A stretch of DNA of 64,000 nt, taken from Dyadobacter sp. Lineage in GTDB: Bacteria > Bacteroidota > Bacteroidia > Cytophagales > Spirosomataceae. The stretch's first letter is position 1, and each line of letters begins with the position of its first letter. The notes below the pieces were generated by a model. It was not told where the DNA came from, did no database searches, and saw only the letters and a program-made list of their open reading frames with translations. Where the stretch lies: positions 1 to 64,000 of the forward strand of contig NZ_JAGIAS010000002.1 in assembly GCF_017744695.1 (NCBI RefSeq), written 5' to 3'. A program made the position numbers and the translations under genes. This document shows, one piece after another, positions 44,454 through 53,662 of the stretch.

Positions 44454-45311
44454 TCACTGCGCGTACTCGTTATGTACAGCCGCCGCCCAGGCGATCCCGC
44501 CCATGATGTGTTTCATAGCGGTGGGATCGCTGTAAGTGGATGCATTGTGGCCGATAGCCGTATAGAACATCCTTCCTTTGCCGATAGGCCGCGCCCAGGC
44601 AATGGGATGATCGCCACGCATGGCTTTGGGCCAGAATGCCGGATAACTGCTTTCATCCACCGTCAGCAATACCTGAAAACCGGGCTTCCCGCGCACGCTC
44701 TCGCGGAAGTTGTACCATTCGTCTTTTTTCGACCAGCGTGCGGGCAGACCGTCAATGGCCGGATGTGATCCTGGTTCGGTCACGATTTCGGCCTTTGGAA
44801 TAGGGTAGGGCAAAAAAGTGTGGTTCCTGAACCGGGTACCGAGTAGCGTTCCGTACCAATCCCAGTCGTATTCGCAATCGGAGGCGGAATGAATGCCCGC
44901 ATAACCGCCTCCGTTTTCGATGTATTTTTCAAATGCGTGCTGTTGCTCGTCGGTGAGGAAATCGCCGGTAGGAGAGAGGAAAACAACGGCGCGGTAGGAT
45001 TTCAAGCACACTTCATTGAAATACCCGCCATTTTCGGTCGCTACCACTTCCCAGCCACGTTTCCGTCCGGCCTCCTTGATCGCCTTTATACCTGCTTCGA
45101 TGGATGCGTGCCGGTAGCCATTTGTTTTGGAAAAGACCAAAATGGCCTTGCCCGTTGCGGATACGCAATTGGCCGGCGGTGCCGTTTCGAAAACCGGCTT
45201 TTGCCACGGCAGCCAGCGCATTGCGTTGAGTGCATATCCGGCCGCGCCTACCGCGACAATCATGACAAAGGCTGTTATTTTCAAAAGCATATCCCGCGAA
45301 GCAAGTTTCAT
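44454..45311 (-). CDS. Membrane-anchored ThuA-domain protein
   Basis: A 285-residue protein with an N-terminal span (LKITAFVMIVAVGAAGYALN) and a ThuA fold. The fold has AILVFSKTNGYRHASIEAGI, RAVVFLSPTGDFLTDEQQHA, GGGYAGIHSASDCEYDWDWY, AWARPIGKGRMFYTAIGHNA and the final IMGGIAWAA. ThuA domains resemble class I glutamine amidotransferases; in Bacteroidota they appear with secreted sugar catabolism. Its start overlaps the GH28 stop in ATGA, so the two are translationally coupled. It converges on the flippase-like gene with a 6-base gap. Confidence 0.9.
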   Translation of the reverse strand: MKLASRDMLLKITAFVMIVAVGAAGYALNAMRWLPWQKPVFETAPPANCVSATGKAILVFSKTNGYRHASIEAGIKAIKEAGRKRGWEVVATENGGYFNEVCLKSYRAVVFLSPTGDFLTDEQQHAFEKYIENGGGYAGIHSASDCEYDWDWYGTLLGTRFRNHTFLPYPIPKAEIVTEPGSHPAIDGLPARWSKKDEWYNFRESVRGKPGFQVLLTVDESSYPAFWPKAMRGDHPIAWARPIGKGRMFYTAIGHNASTYSDPTAMKHIMGGIAWAAAVHNEYAQ

Positions 45312-46807
45312 TTCTTTTGCACGATGCCCGTCGATTTGTAGGTGTGAACGTAGTTTTTAGCGACGCCCGGCGTGGCGACGCCCGACGTAGCGACGCCCGG
45401 TTGTGTCACTTTGATACCTTCAAAAGTTGCGCCGTGAAGGTCGTCGGTGACGATGGCAGTGCGGTAGTCTTTCTTTTCGCAGGTCAAAGTAAGGTTGCTG
45501 ATTTTGATGTCCTTCGCGTGGCGCACGTATAGCCCCCATGCGGGAAGCTCGTCGAACATCGAGAACTCGGGGTAGAATGTGGGCTTCTCCGGCACTTTGT
45601 CCAGTTCATCCAGCCCTATTTTGGCGTACATCGGATTGCCGCCGCCGGGATGTTTGATCTCGATATTTTTAAGGGTCACATTCGTAATGAGGGCATCTGG
45701 CATGCCCACGATCGAGGAGGGCGAAATATTGCGCGGCATGTCTTCGACAGGCCCTTCGTATTCGTAGCCGGCATCCGGTTTAGTGGCCGGTACTTCGACA
45801 TACATATTGGAAATACTCACATTCTCCATCCTCCCTTTCTTCCCTTTAATCCTTTCTCCAATGCGCAAAAAGATCGCATTACCGGTATTGTAGGCCTTTA
45901 AACTATCTACAATTACATTTTCGACAAAACCGCCGTCCACGGCCGCCAGCGTCACCGCCGAGCGGTAGGTATCGAAGATTTTTACATTGTAAATTTTAAC
46001 ATTGCTGAAACCACCGTACGAGGCTGTGCCGAACTTGATCCCGTTGGCACTGGACCGGATGGTGCAATTTCTGACCAGTACATTCTTGCAAACTTTGGAA
46101 GCGTCGTGCGATTTGAGGCAAATGCCGTCGTCGTCGGAGTCGATGAATGAGTTGGTGATCGTAACGCCGTCGCAATCGACAATGTCGATGCCGTCGTTGT
46201 TCCAGTAGGCTTTGCTGTCGACGGTGATACTATCGATGGCTACATTTTTGCATTGGTCGTAAATCTGCACCCAGCTCGACGAGTTCTGCATCGTTACGCC
46301 TTTGATATTCACATTCTCACAGTTGCGGATGTACGCGAGTACGGGCCGGGTTTCGGCTTCGGGGCGGTCCTGGCGGAAGAGATCTTTGATCAGTCCCTTA
46401 TGGATCATATCCACGATATTCCGGGCAATGTAGCGGCCGCGCCCCTCGATCACGCCCTGGCCGGTGATGCCGATATTCTGCTGATCGTGTGCGAAAACAA
46501 TGGCTGTCCATACTTTTTTATCATAATCCCACGGGTTCAGCGAGCCGAGCAGCACGGCGCCTTCTTCCAAATGCAGGGTCACATTGGATTTCAAATGGAT
46601 GGAACCGGTGAGGTAACGTCCCACATTGAACACCAGCCTGCCGCCGCCGTTCTGTGAAATGAAGTCGATCGCGTATTGAATGGAGCGGGTATTGAGGGTA
46701 ATTCCGTCGGAATGGATGCCGAAAAGCGAAGTGCGGTAGTCTTTTGCTTGTAGTTCCAGGCAGGTGAGGGTTAGCAGGGCAAAGGTCAGGTAATTTTTCA
46801 GGCTCAT
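45308..46807 (-). CDS. Glycoside hydrolase family 28-like beta-helix protein
   Basis: A 499-residue secreted protein. ATG 46807 gives a signal peptide (MSLKNYLTFALLTLTCLELQ). A parallel beta-helix follows with the entry motif DGITLNTRSIQYAIDFISQN and GGGRLVFNVGRYLTGSIHLK. GH28 acid residues appear in YWNNDGIDIVDC and SDDDGICLKSHD. The usual GHG motif reads FGTASYGG and no RIK is evident, so substrate or activity may differ from classical polygalacturonase. It ends with a 15-bp tandem repeat coding PGVAT-like units. It is co-transcribed with the ThuA gene. Confidence 0.82.
   Translation of the reverse strand: MSLKNYLTFALLTLTCLELQAKDYRTSLFGIHSDGITLNTRSIQYAIDFISQNGGGRLVFNVGRYLTGSIHLKSNVTLHLEEGAVLLGSLNPWDYDKKVWTAIVFAHDQQNIGITGQGVIEGRGRYIARNIVDMIHKGLIKDLFRQDRPEAETRPVLAYIRNCENVNIKGVTMQNSSSWVQIYDQCKNVAIDSITVDSKAYWNNDGIDIVDCDGVTITNSFIDSDDDGICLKSHDASKVCKNVLVRNCTIRSSANGIKFGTASYGGFSNVKIYNVKIFDTYRSAVTLAAVDGGFVENVIVDSLKAYNTGNAIFLRIGERIKGKKGRMENVSISNMYVEVPATKPDAGYEYEGPVEDMPRNISPSSIVGMPDALITNVTLKNIEIKHPGGGNPMYAKIGLDELDKVPEKPTFYPEFSMFDELPAWGLYVRHAKDIKISNLTLTCEKKDYRTAIVTDDLHGATFEGIKVTQPGVATSGVATPGVAKNYVHTYKSTGIVQKK
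45358..45402. repeat. 15-bp tandem repeat at the end of the GH28 gene
   Basis: Three adjacent 15-base units (TAGCGACGCCCGGCG, TGGCGACGCCCGACG, TAGCGACGCCCGGTT) with few differences. On the coding strand they give PGVAT-SGVAT-PGVAK-type pentapeptides. Copy number changes keep the frame. Confidence 0.7.
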
Positions 46808-46885
46808 AGAAAAAAGGATTAGGTTGGTACAAATGGTTACTTCACTCAAATCCCCGTAATAAGCTGATTTTGTGGTGGAATTACC

Positions 46886-46927
46886 TGCAAAAAATAAAGA
46901 TTCCCCCGAAGGCCAGGGGAATCTTTA
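46886..46927 (-). terminator. Terminator of the RND efflux operon
   Basis: TAAAGATTCCCC (46895-46906) and GGGGAATCTTTA (46916-46927) pair exactly. Read on the minus strand it follows the outer-membrane factor stop at 46954 by 27 bases and ends in a T-run. Confidence 0.88.
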
Positions 46928-46953
46928 CAAAAAACCACATCCTAGTTAATCTA

Positions 46954-48387
46954 TCAATTCCATCCGCCTCCGAGTGCCCGGTAAATATTCACCATGGCAT
47001 TCATTTGGCGCATTTTGGTTTCGATCAGTTCAAATTTCGACTCCAGTGCGTCGCGCTGGGTCAGCAATACTTCCATGTAATCCGCACGGGCCGAAGCAAA
47101 CAAGCGGTTTGAAATGGTAGTCGACTGATTCAGCGCTTCCACTTCTTTCGTTTTCAGGTCGAAGCTCTTTTCGAGGTTGTTGATATTCGAAAGCTGGTTG
47201 ACGACTTCGATGTACGCATTCAAAACCGTACGCTCGTAGTTGTAAATGGCCTGGATCTGACGTGCATTTGCATTGGCATAACCCGCGCGGATCGCGTAAC
47301 GGTTGATCACCGGCCCGGCCAGGTCGCCGATGAGCGATCCCATGATCGACTCAGGTACGCGGGCGAGGTAAATCGGGCTGAACGCCTGGAAACCCAGGCT
47401 CGCCGACAATCCCAATGAAGGATAGAAGTTGGCACGGGCTACGGTCACATCGATTTTGGCAGCTTCCAGGTCGAGTTCTGCCTGCTTGATATCCGGCCGG
47501 TTTGAAAGCAGCTGCGAAGGGATACCGGACTGTACCACGTTTGGAACGAGGTTTTCGAAGCCCTGGCTGCTGCGCTGTACCGGCTGCGGGTAACGTCCGA
47601 CGAGGAAGTTGATCCGGTTTTCAGTTTCGATGATCTGCTGCTGAATACCGTATTGCAGGTTTTGCGTTTTGAGCACCTGCGCTTCGAACCTGCGCACGGC
47701 GAGTTCGGTCACGCGGGTTGCTTCTTTCTCCATCCGCACGATCTTCAACGCATTGTTCTGGATGTCGATGTTCTGGCGGATAATGGCCAGCTGCGTATCC
47801 AGCGCAAGCAGTTCGTAATAGGAGTTCGCGATTTCAGCTGCGAGGTTGGTCATCATGAAGTTTTTACCTTCAATGGAAGACAAATACCGCGTCGCAGCTG
47901 CTTTTTTCGCATTACGCAGCTTGTGCCAGATATCGACTTCCCAGCGTGCCACTGCCGCGATGTTTACGTCCGGCAGCGGATCAGGCGTTTCTTTGCCTGG
48001 TTTGATATCTGTCGTCGCTTCGCTGGCACCGATATTGGTGTAGCGCGCCGCTTTCTCCACGCCAGCACCGCCGCGCAGGCCTATGAATGGCAGGTATTCC
48101 CCTTTGCGGGCCTGGATCTCGTTTTGCGAGATCGCGATTTCCTGCATGGTGATATTCAGCTCCTGGTTGTTTTTGAATGCCGTGTCGATCAGCGCATTCA
48201 GGTTGGGATCTGTGAAAAACGTTTTCCAGCTCACCTTACCTGTGTTGGTGGAATCCTGTGAGCCGTTGAAGCTCACAGGTACCGCGCGGTTTTCCGTTTT
48301 CTGGGGCAGCGTCGGGATGTTACAGGCCTGGTAGGTCAACCCGATGAACGCGATGCCTGCCCAATTCAATATTTTCTTATTTCGCAT
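46954..48387 (-). CDS. Outer-membrane efflux lipoprotein (TolC/OprM family)
   Basis: A 477-residue outer-membrane channel of a tripartite pump. ATG 48387 gives a lipoprotein signal (NKKILNWAGIAFIGLTYQAC). Two TolC-type repeats follow with long coiled-coil helices (LAAEIANSYYELLALDTQLA, NYERTVLNAYIEVVNQLSNI), and LLSNRPDIKQAELDLEAAKI is the family hallmark. It is last of three genes and overlaps the pump gene by 11 bases. Confidence 0.93.
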   Translation of the reverse strand: MRNKKILNWAGIAFIGLTYQACNIPTLPQKTENRAVPVSFNGSQDSTNTGKVSWKTFFTDPNLNALIDTAFKNNQELNITMQEIAISQNEIQARKGEYLPFIGLRGGAGVEKAARYTNIGASEATTDIKPGKETPDPLPDVNIAAVARWEVDIWHKLRNAKKAAATRYLSSIEGKNFMMTNLAAEIANSYYELLALDTQLAIIRQNIDIQNNALKIVRMEKEATRVTELAVRRFEAQVLKTQNLQYGIQQQIIETENRINFLVGRYPQPVQRSSQGFENLVPNVVQSGIPSQLLSNRPDIKQAELDLEAAKIDVTVARANFYPSLGLSASLGFQAFSPIYLARVPESIMGSLIGDLAGPVINRYAIRAGYANANARQIQAIYNYERTVLNAYIEVVNQLSNINNLEKSFDLKTKEVEALNQSTTISNRLFASARADYMEVLLTQRDALESKFELIETKMRQMNAMVNIYRALGGGWN

Positions 48388-51300
48388 GTTCGTCTTTATC
48401 TTCTGATGTTGGGAAAGCGTCAATGGCGTGAACGAATCCTTCGGACAGCGGGCTGTCTTCTTCGTCGCGGATCAGTTTTCTGCCATCAGCCAGTTTGGCG
48501 AATATGTAATACAAGCCCGGGATGATGATGACCCCGAAGACCGTACCGAACAACATACCACCCATTGCGGAGGAGCCGATGGTGCGGTTACCGATCGCGC
48601 CGGCACCGGTAGCCATGATCAACGGGATCAGACCGGCCACGAATGCGAACGACGTCATCAGGATCGGACGGAAACGTACTCTCGCACCTTCGATGGCAGC
48701 TGCCAGGATAGTGGCTCCTTCGGCGCGCTTCTGCACCGCGAATTCCACGATCAATACGGCGTTCTTACCGAGAAGACCCACAAGCATGATCAGACCAATC
48801 TGCGCATAGATGTTGTTTTCGAGGCCCATCAGTTTCAGCATCAGGAAAGATCCGAACACCCCGACAGGCAGCGACAATACTACCGCGAGCGGAATGATGA
48901 AGCTTTCGTACTGTGCTGCCAGTACCAGGTACACGAACGCCAGTACGATCGCGAATACCACTACCGATTCGTTTCCGCGGATCGATTCGTCGTAAGAAAG
49001 ACCTTCAAATGCGATATCGTATCCTTTTGGAAGCGTTTTGCCTGCTACTTCACGGATCGCCGCGATGGCTTCCGCCGTGGTGTAGCCTTTCGCAGGAAGT
49101 CCCTGGATCGCCGCAGAGTTATAGAGGTTGAAACGCGTGATCTCGTTAGGTCCCTGTCCTTTTTTAAGCTTCATGAATGCCGAGTAAGGCACCATTTCGC
49201 CCGCTTCGTTTTTCACGAAGAGATTCAAAAGATCGGAAGGGAGCCTTCTGTACTTCGGATCGGATTGTACGTATACTTTAAAGAACTGGTTGAACTTGAT
49301 GAAACCCTGCTCGTAAGTACTACCGATCATGATGTTGAGGTTATCCATCGCTTTTCCGATCGATACGCCTTTCTGCATGGCCAGTTTGTTGTCGATTTCC
49401 AGTTCGTACTGCGGATAGTTTGCCGCGAAGAAGGTGAACAAACCGGTCAGCTCTTTGCGTTTGCCGAGATCTTCGAGGAATTGTTTGTTGATCTTGTCAA
49501 ACTCCTGGTAATCGGTATCGGTGTTTTTGTCGAGCAAACGCATCGAGAAACCGCCGGATGTACCAAAACCTGGAATCGCCGGTGGTTCGAAGAATTCGAC
49601 CGTCGCGCCAAGGCCTTTGGAAGCGTGTTCGAGCTCTTCCATGATCTCTTTCACATTCTGCTCGCGCTCGTGCCATGGTTTAAGGTTGATCAAACAGGTA
49701 CCCGCATTGGAACCGCGGCCTTCGGTCATGATCTCGTAACCTGCCAGGGATGATACCGATTCGATACCTTCCACTTCCTCGCAAATCTTTTGCAGACGAC
49801 GCGATACTTCATTGGTTTTTTCCAGCGTAGATCCCGGAGGTGTCTGGATAATCGCGTAGATCGTACTCTGGTCTTCGTTAGGGATAAAACCTGCCGGTAC
49901 GATCGAGTTGGCCCAGTAAATACCGAAACAGAACAGACCCAGGACGAGGAATGTCACTAAGCGGCGGGCTACAATGCGGTTCAGCAATGCAACATAGCGA
50001 CCGGTAAGTTTCTCAAAGCCACGGTTAAATGCATCGATCCCCTTATCCATAATGGATTTCTTTCTCGGGTGGCCATGGTGGCTCTTCAAAAGCATCGCAC
50101 ACAATACCGGTGTAAGCGTCAAGGCGATCAATGCCGAGATAACGATGGAGCTGGCCATAGTAATGGAGAACTGGCGGTAGAATGTACCCACAGGACCCGA
50201 CATGAACGAGATCGGAACGAATACCGACACCATTACCGCCGTGATCGCGATGATCGCACCGCTGATTTCGGCCAATACCTTTTTCACGGCATTGTAAGGC
50301 GTTATCCCGGGTTCCTCTTCAAACTTGGCATGGACGGCCTCGACGACGACAATCGCGTCATCGACCACAATACCGATCGCCAATACCAATGCAAAGAGGG
50401 TGATCAGGTTGATCGATAGCCCGAAACCCTGGATTACAAAGAATGCCCCGACCAATGATACCGGAACCGCGAGGATCGGGATCAGGGTTGAGCGCCAGTC
50501 GCCCAGGAAGAGGAATACTACCAATGCCACGAGGATAAATGCATCGCGCAGGGTGTCGATTACCTGCTCGATAGACGCGTCGAGGAACTGGGAAACGTCG
50601 TAGCTGATCTTGTAGTCGATGCCGGGAGGGAAGGAGGCCTTCATTACATCGAGCTTTTTCTTCACTTCCTCGATCACGTCGCTCGCGTTACTACCATAGT
50701 TCTGGCGCAAAACGATCGCCGCGGAGGCCTTGCCGTCCAGGTTGGAGTAAATATCGAAGAATTCACTACCCAGCTCCACTTTCGCGATATCTTTCAAGTG
50801 AATGCTTTCACCTTCCTTGTTGGCGCGGATGATGATGTCTTCATACTCCTTCGGTTCACTGTACCGGCCCTTGTAAGTCAATACGTATTCCAATGACTGC
50901 GCGGCGATACCGGAGCTTTGTCCGATACGGCCCGGGCGACCGATGATACTTTGTTCAGCCAGCGACTTCATTACTTCTTCTACCGAAATGCTATACGCAC
51001 GCATACGCTCAGGATTGAGCCATACGCGCATCGCGTAACGGCGGCTACCGAGGATCTGCGCCCGCGCTACCCCTTTGGTCCGCTGGATTTCAGGGATCAT
51101 TTTAACGGTAGCGTAGTTGAAGAGGAATTTCTCGTCGATGCTCTTGGTCTTGGAGTACAGGTTGACGTACATCAACATACTCGGCTGGATGGGCGTGATA
51201 ATTACCCCTTCACGCTGAACGAGTTCGGGGAGGAGCGGCATTACCTGGTCAACCCTTGTTTTCACCCTGATAACGGCGTCGTTAGGGTCGGTACCGGGCT

Positions 51301-51583
51301 CGAAGATGATCCTTAGTGTAGCTTCTCCCGCACTGGTGGCGTCGGTAGCAATATAACGCATATCCTGAACACCGTTAATAGCCTGTTCCAGGGTAATGAG
51401 CGTGGATTTTACCAACACGTCGGCACTTGATCCCGGGTAGGCGATAAAGATGTTAACAGTGGTAGGAGCAATGTCCGGGAACTGCGAGATAGGCAGTTTC
51501 TTGATAGCCAGTATACCGATAAAGACTATCATGACCGATATCACAATCGCGAATACAGGTCGTCGTATGAATTGATTAAACAT
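48377..51583 (-). CDS. RND efflux pump (HAE1/AcrB family)
   Basis: A 1068-residue inner-membrane pump. Twelve spans and two large periplasmic domains are expected. The start FIRRPVFAIVISVMIVFIGI and the family motifs GPDVATTTV-like FPDIAPTTVNIFIAYPGSSA, LALVLAIGIVVDDAIVVVEA and the proton-relay Asp pair in GIVVDDAIV are present. The second-half motif is MLVGLLGKNAVLIVEF. It exports drugs, dyes or detergents by proton antiport with the adjacent adaptor and outer-membrane channel. Confidence 0.95.
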   Translation of the reverse strand: MFNQFIRRPVFAIVISVMIVFIGILAIKKLPISQFPDIAPTTVNIFIAYPGSSADVLVKSTLITLEQAINGVQDMRYIATDATSAGEATLRIIFEPGTDPNDAVIRVKTRVDQVMPLLPELVQREGVIITPIQPSMLMYVNLYSKTKSIDEKFLFNYATVKMIPEIQRTKGVARAQILGSRRYAMRVWLNPERMRAYSISVEEVMKSLAEQSIIGRPGRIGQSSGIAAQSLEYVLTYKGRYSEPKEYEDIIIRANKEGESIHLKDIAKVELGSEFFDIYSNLDGKASAAIVLRQNYGSNASDVIEEVKKKLDVMKASFPPGIDYKISYDVSQFLDASIEQVIDTLRDAFILVALVVFLFLGDWRSTLIPILAVPVSLVGAFFVIQGFGLSINLITLFALVLAIGIVVDDAIVVVEAVHAKFEEEPGITPYNAVKKVLAEISGAIIAITAVMVSVFVPISFMSGPVGTFYRQFSITMASSIVISALIALTLTPVLCAMLLKSHHGHPRKKSIMDKGIDAFNRGFEKLTGRYVALLNRIVARRLVTFLVLGLFCFGIYWANSIVPAGFIPNEDQSTIYAIIQTPPGSTLEKTNEVSRRLQKICEEVEGIESVSSLAGYEIMTEGRGSNAGTCLINLKPWHEREQNVKEIMEELEHASKGLGATVEFFEPPAIPGFGTSGGFSMRLLDKNTDTDYQEFDKINKQFLEDLGKRKELTGLFTFFAANYPQYELEIDNKLAMQKGVSIGKAMDNLNIMIGSTYEQGFIKFNQFFKVYVQSDPKYRRLPSDLLNLFVKNEAGEMVPYSAFMKLKKGQGPNEITRFNLYNSAAIQGLPAKGYTTAEAIAAIREVAGKTLPKGYDIAFEGLSYDESIRGNESVVVFAIVLAFVYLVLAAQYESFIIPLAVVLSLPVGVFGSFLMLKLMGLENNIYAQIGLIMLVGLLGKNAVLIVEFAVQKRAEGATILAAAIEGARVRFRPILMTSFAFVAGLIPLIMATGAGAIGNRTIGSSAMGGMLFGTVFGVIIIPGLYYIFAKLADGRKLIRDEEDSPLSEGFVHAIDAFPTSEDKDEHAK

Positions 51584-51604
51584 ATCTTTTGCTTTCGGAC
51601 CTGA

Positions 51605-52690
51605 TTATTCCGCGTACAGGCTTAGGTGAGAGATAACCGAATCGGGCTTCTGGAACTTGTAGCTGATCTTCTGGTTTTCGCGTACCTGGCGCAATCCTTC
51701 CAGCAATATTTTGTCGTCCTTTTGAAGACCGTGAGAAACCGCGAAAATGTGCGGCAATTCGGCACCGATCGTGATCTCGCGTGACTGTACTTTGCCATCT
51801 TTGTCGATCACGTAGCAGTATTTCTTTTCCAAAACCTCGAAAGTCGCTTTCTGCGGGATCAGCAACGCATTTTTAAGCGGCACGCTGATCTGTACGTTAC
51901 CTGTTTCGCCGTGGCGCAGCAAGCCTTTCGGATTCGGGAATGTGGCACGGAATGCGATGTTACCTGTTTCGTTGTTGAAATCGGCCTCGATGGTTTTCAC
52001 TGCTCCGGTATGATCGAAGATCTTTTCGTTGGCCATTTTGAGTTTTACTTTCAGCAGGTTACCGCTATCTTCACCCGATTTGTAGTTCAGGTATTCGGCT
52101 TCCGGAACGTTGAAGTAAACCCACATTTCACTGTTGTCGGACAGGGTTGTGAGCAGATCACCTTCGTCGACGAGGCTACCGAGCCGTACCTGGAAATGGT
52201 CCATGATACCACTGAACGGTGCGCGGATTTCGGTAAATCCAAGGTGGGTTTGCGCGAGTCCCAGTTCCGCTTTCGCTTTGTCGAGTTTGGCTTTGGCCAA
52301 TGCGAGCTCGTTTTTGGAAACTACATTGCTATCGGCCAGCGCCTTGGTGTTTTTGTATTCGATTTCGGCGAAGTTGGCTTCCGCTTGTGCCTTTTGTTGC
52401 TCGGCCTGGTACACCAGTGGCATGATCTGGAACATGAGCTGGCCTTTTTTCACCAACTGACCTTCATCCACATATATTTTTTGCAAATAACCTCTTTCCA
52501 ATGCACGAAGCTCGATGTGGCTGATCGCCCGGATCTGGCTCACATACTCTTTTGTGATGGTGGTGTCTTTTTGTAAGGGGCTTGTTACTGAATAGTTAAC
52601 CGCTTCTTCTTTTTCTTCTTCGTGTTTGGATGTACAGCCTGTCTGATACAACAATGCACCCAAGCTCACGAGCATGAGAATTCTTTTCAT
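51605..52690 (-). CDS. RND efflux periplasmic adaptor (AcrA family)
   Basis: A 361-residue lipoprotein adaptor (lipobox YQTGC). It has the two half-lipoyl parts HIELRALERGYLQKIYVDEG and GFTEIRAPFSGIMDHFQVRL around a coiled-coil hairpin (EAEQQKAQAEANFAEIEYKN region). The beta-barrel contains RHGETGNVQISVPLKNALLI. It bridges the pump and the outer-membrane channel. It is first in the operon, 21 bases before the pump gene; no local regulator gene is adjacent. Confidence 0.93.
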   Translation of the reverse strand: MKRILMLVSLGALLYQTGCTSKHEEEKEEAVNYSVTSPLQKDTTITKEYVSQIRAISHIELRALERGYLQKIYVDEGQLVKKGQLMFQIMPLVYQAEQQKAQAEANFAEIEYKNTKALADSNVVSKNELALAKAKLDKAKAELGLAQTHLGFTEIRAPFSGIMDHFQVRLGSLVDEGDLLTTLSDNSEMWVYFNVPEAEYLNYKSGEDSGNLLKVKLKMANEKIFDHTGAVKTIEADFNNETGNIAFRATFPNPKGLLRHGETGNVQISVPLKNALLIPQKATFEVLEKKYCYVIDKDGKVQSREITIGAELPHIFAVSHGLQKDDKILLEGLRQVRENQKISYKFQKPDSVISHLSLYAE

Positions 52691-52845
52691 GATGATTTTT
52701 GGAGTTAGCTAATTTGAATTTTTGATAGTTACTGTTCGTTATGGGCGTGCCTGAGGCACATTGCAAGCAGCCGTGAGCTACCGGGGGAGATGGGCGCCAC
52801 GACGACCGTATGGACAGGCCGTAGATAGCCTGCCGTTGAGCGGGA

Positions 52846-53262
52846 TCAAATTCTGAGTACGCGAAGCCTCAGATATCGGCGAGAGGAATTAAATGACCCG
52901 AACCGTCGGATAGGTTGGGCCGTGGCGATGCTGTAAAAGGGGAAAAGCTGGCGCGAAGCAAATGCGGCTGCAAGAATGCCGCCGGCGCGTGGTGATTTTT
53001 TCAGAGAGAACGACTCGCTGGAATCTTCTTCCTTTTCTTCGGAAATCGTCCGAACGAATTCGGCAAACTTCCGGGCTGCATCCGGCAGACGAAATGCCGG
53101 CTTGCTGTCATCGAAAGCCTGTACAAAATTCGGGTGTTCCGATTGCGCGAGGATCTGAATAGGGGAATTGCAAGCCTCCTGCGAACCCGCATACATATTG
53201 CTGTATCCGTCCACCAGGAGAATGCACAGGGGCAGGAGATATTTCAGCAATTCTTTGATCAT
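52846..53262 (-). CDS. Small secreted protein of unknown function
   Basis: A 138-residue protein with a short signal-like segment (YLLPLCILLVDGYSNMYAG), a low-complexity acidic and serine stretch (SEEKEEDSSESFSLKK) and a basic end with repeated Arg and Leu. It lies 155 bases upstream of the RND operon in the same direction and might be expressed ahead of it. I do not recognise the family; the arginine-rich tail RRYLRLRVLRI is unusual. Confidence 0.5.
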   Translation of the reverse strand: MIKELLKYLLPLCILLVDGYSNMYAGSQEACNSPIQILAQSEHPNFVQAFDDSKPAFRLPDAARKFAEFVRTISEEKEEDSSESFSLKKSPRAGGILAAAFASRQLFPFYSIATAQPIRRFGSFNSSRRYLRLRVLRI

Positions 53263-53662
53263 CTTAACGTGTCGCTATTGAGTCTTTTGTATAATTTGAA
53301 GCCGCACGGGAGCGGCCTTAATGGGTGTTATTATTCCAAGTCTTTGAAAATGAGCATGCGTTTAGGCGCTGTTTATATGGCGCGGGGTTTGCAAATTGTT
53401 CTTTTCGTAGGTGTGCGGCTCTTATACGCATACAAAAACCGCACTTCATCCTTAACTCTATGTTAAAAGGAGGTTAAAAAGGGATTAAAATCTTGGAATA
53501 GTTGTCGCGCGTGATTCTGCGGCGTTGAGGTAGGAATGTTTTGGATAAAATATTCCTGTAATTGTTATATTATTGGTTACATTTAGGGAAAAGGAGAATG
53601 GAGGAAGGGGAGGATGGTGTGAAGCTACGACAACCTGATCAAGCCATGCATTTCAGAAAAAT
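53263..53662. other. Intergenic region with nothing recognised
   Basis: Four hundred bases between the small secreted protein and the truncated TspO gene. It is AT-rich towards 53500-53640. No open frame, hairpin or consensus -7 box convinces me. Confidence 0.4.

Noticed and set aside
48428..49753. 441-codon plus-strand open frame
   Set aside because: Lies entirely opposite the RND pump gene; a by-product of its codon use.
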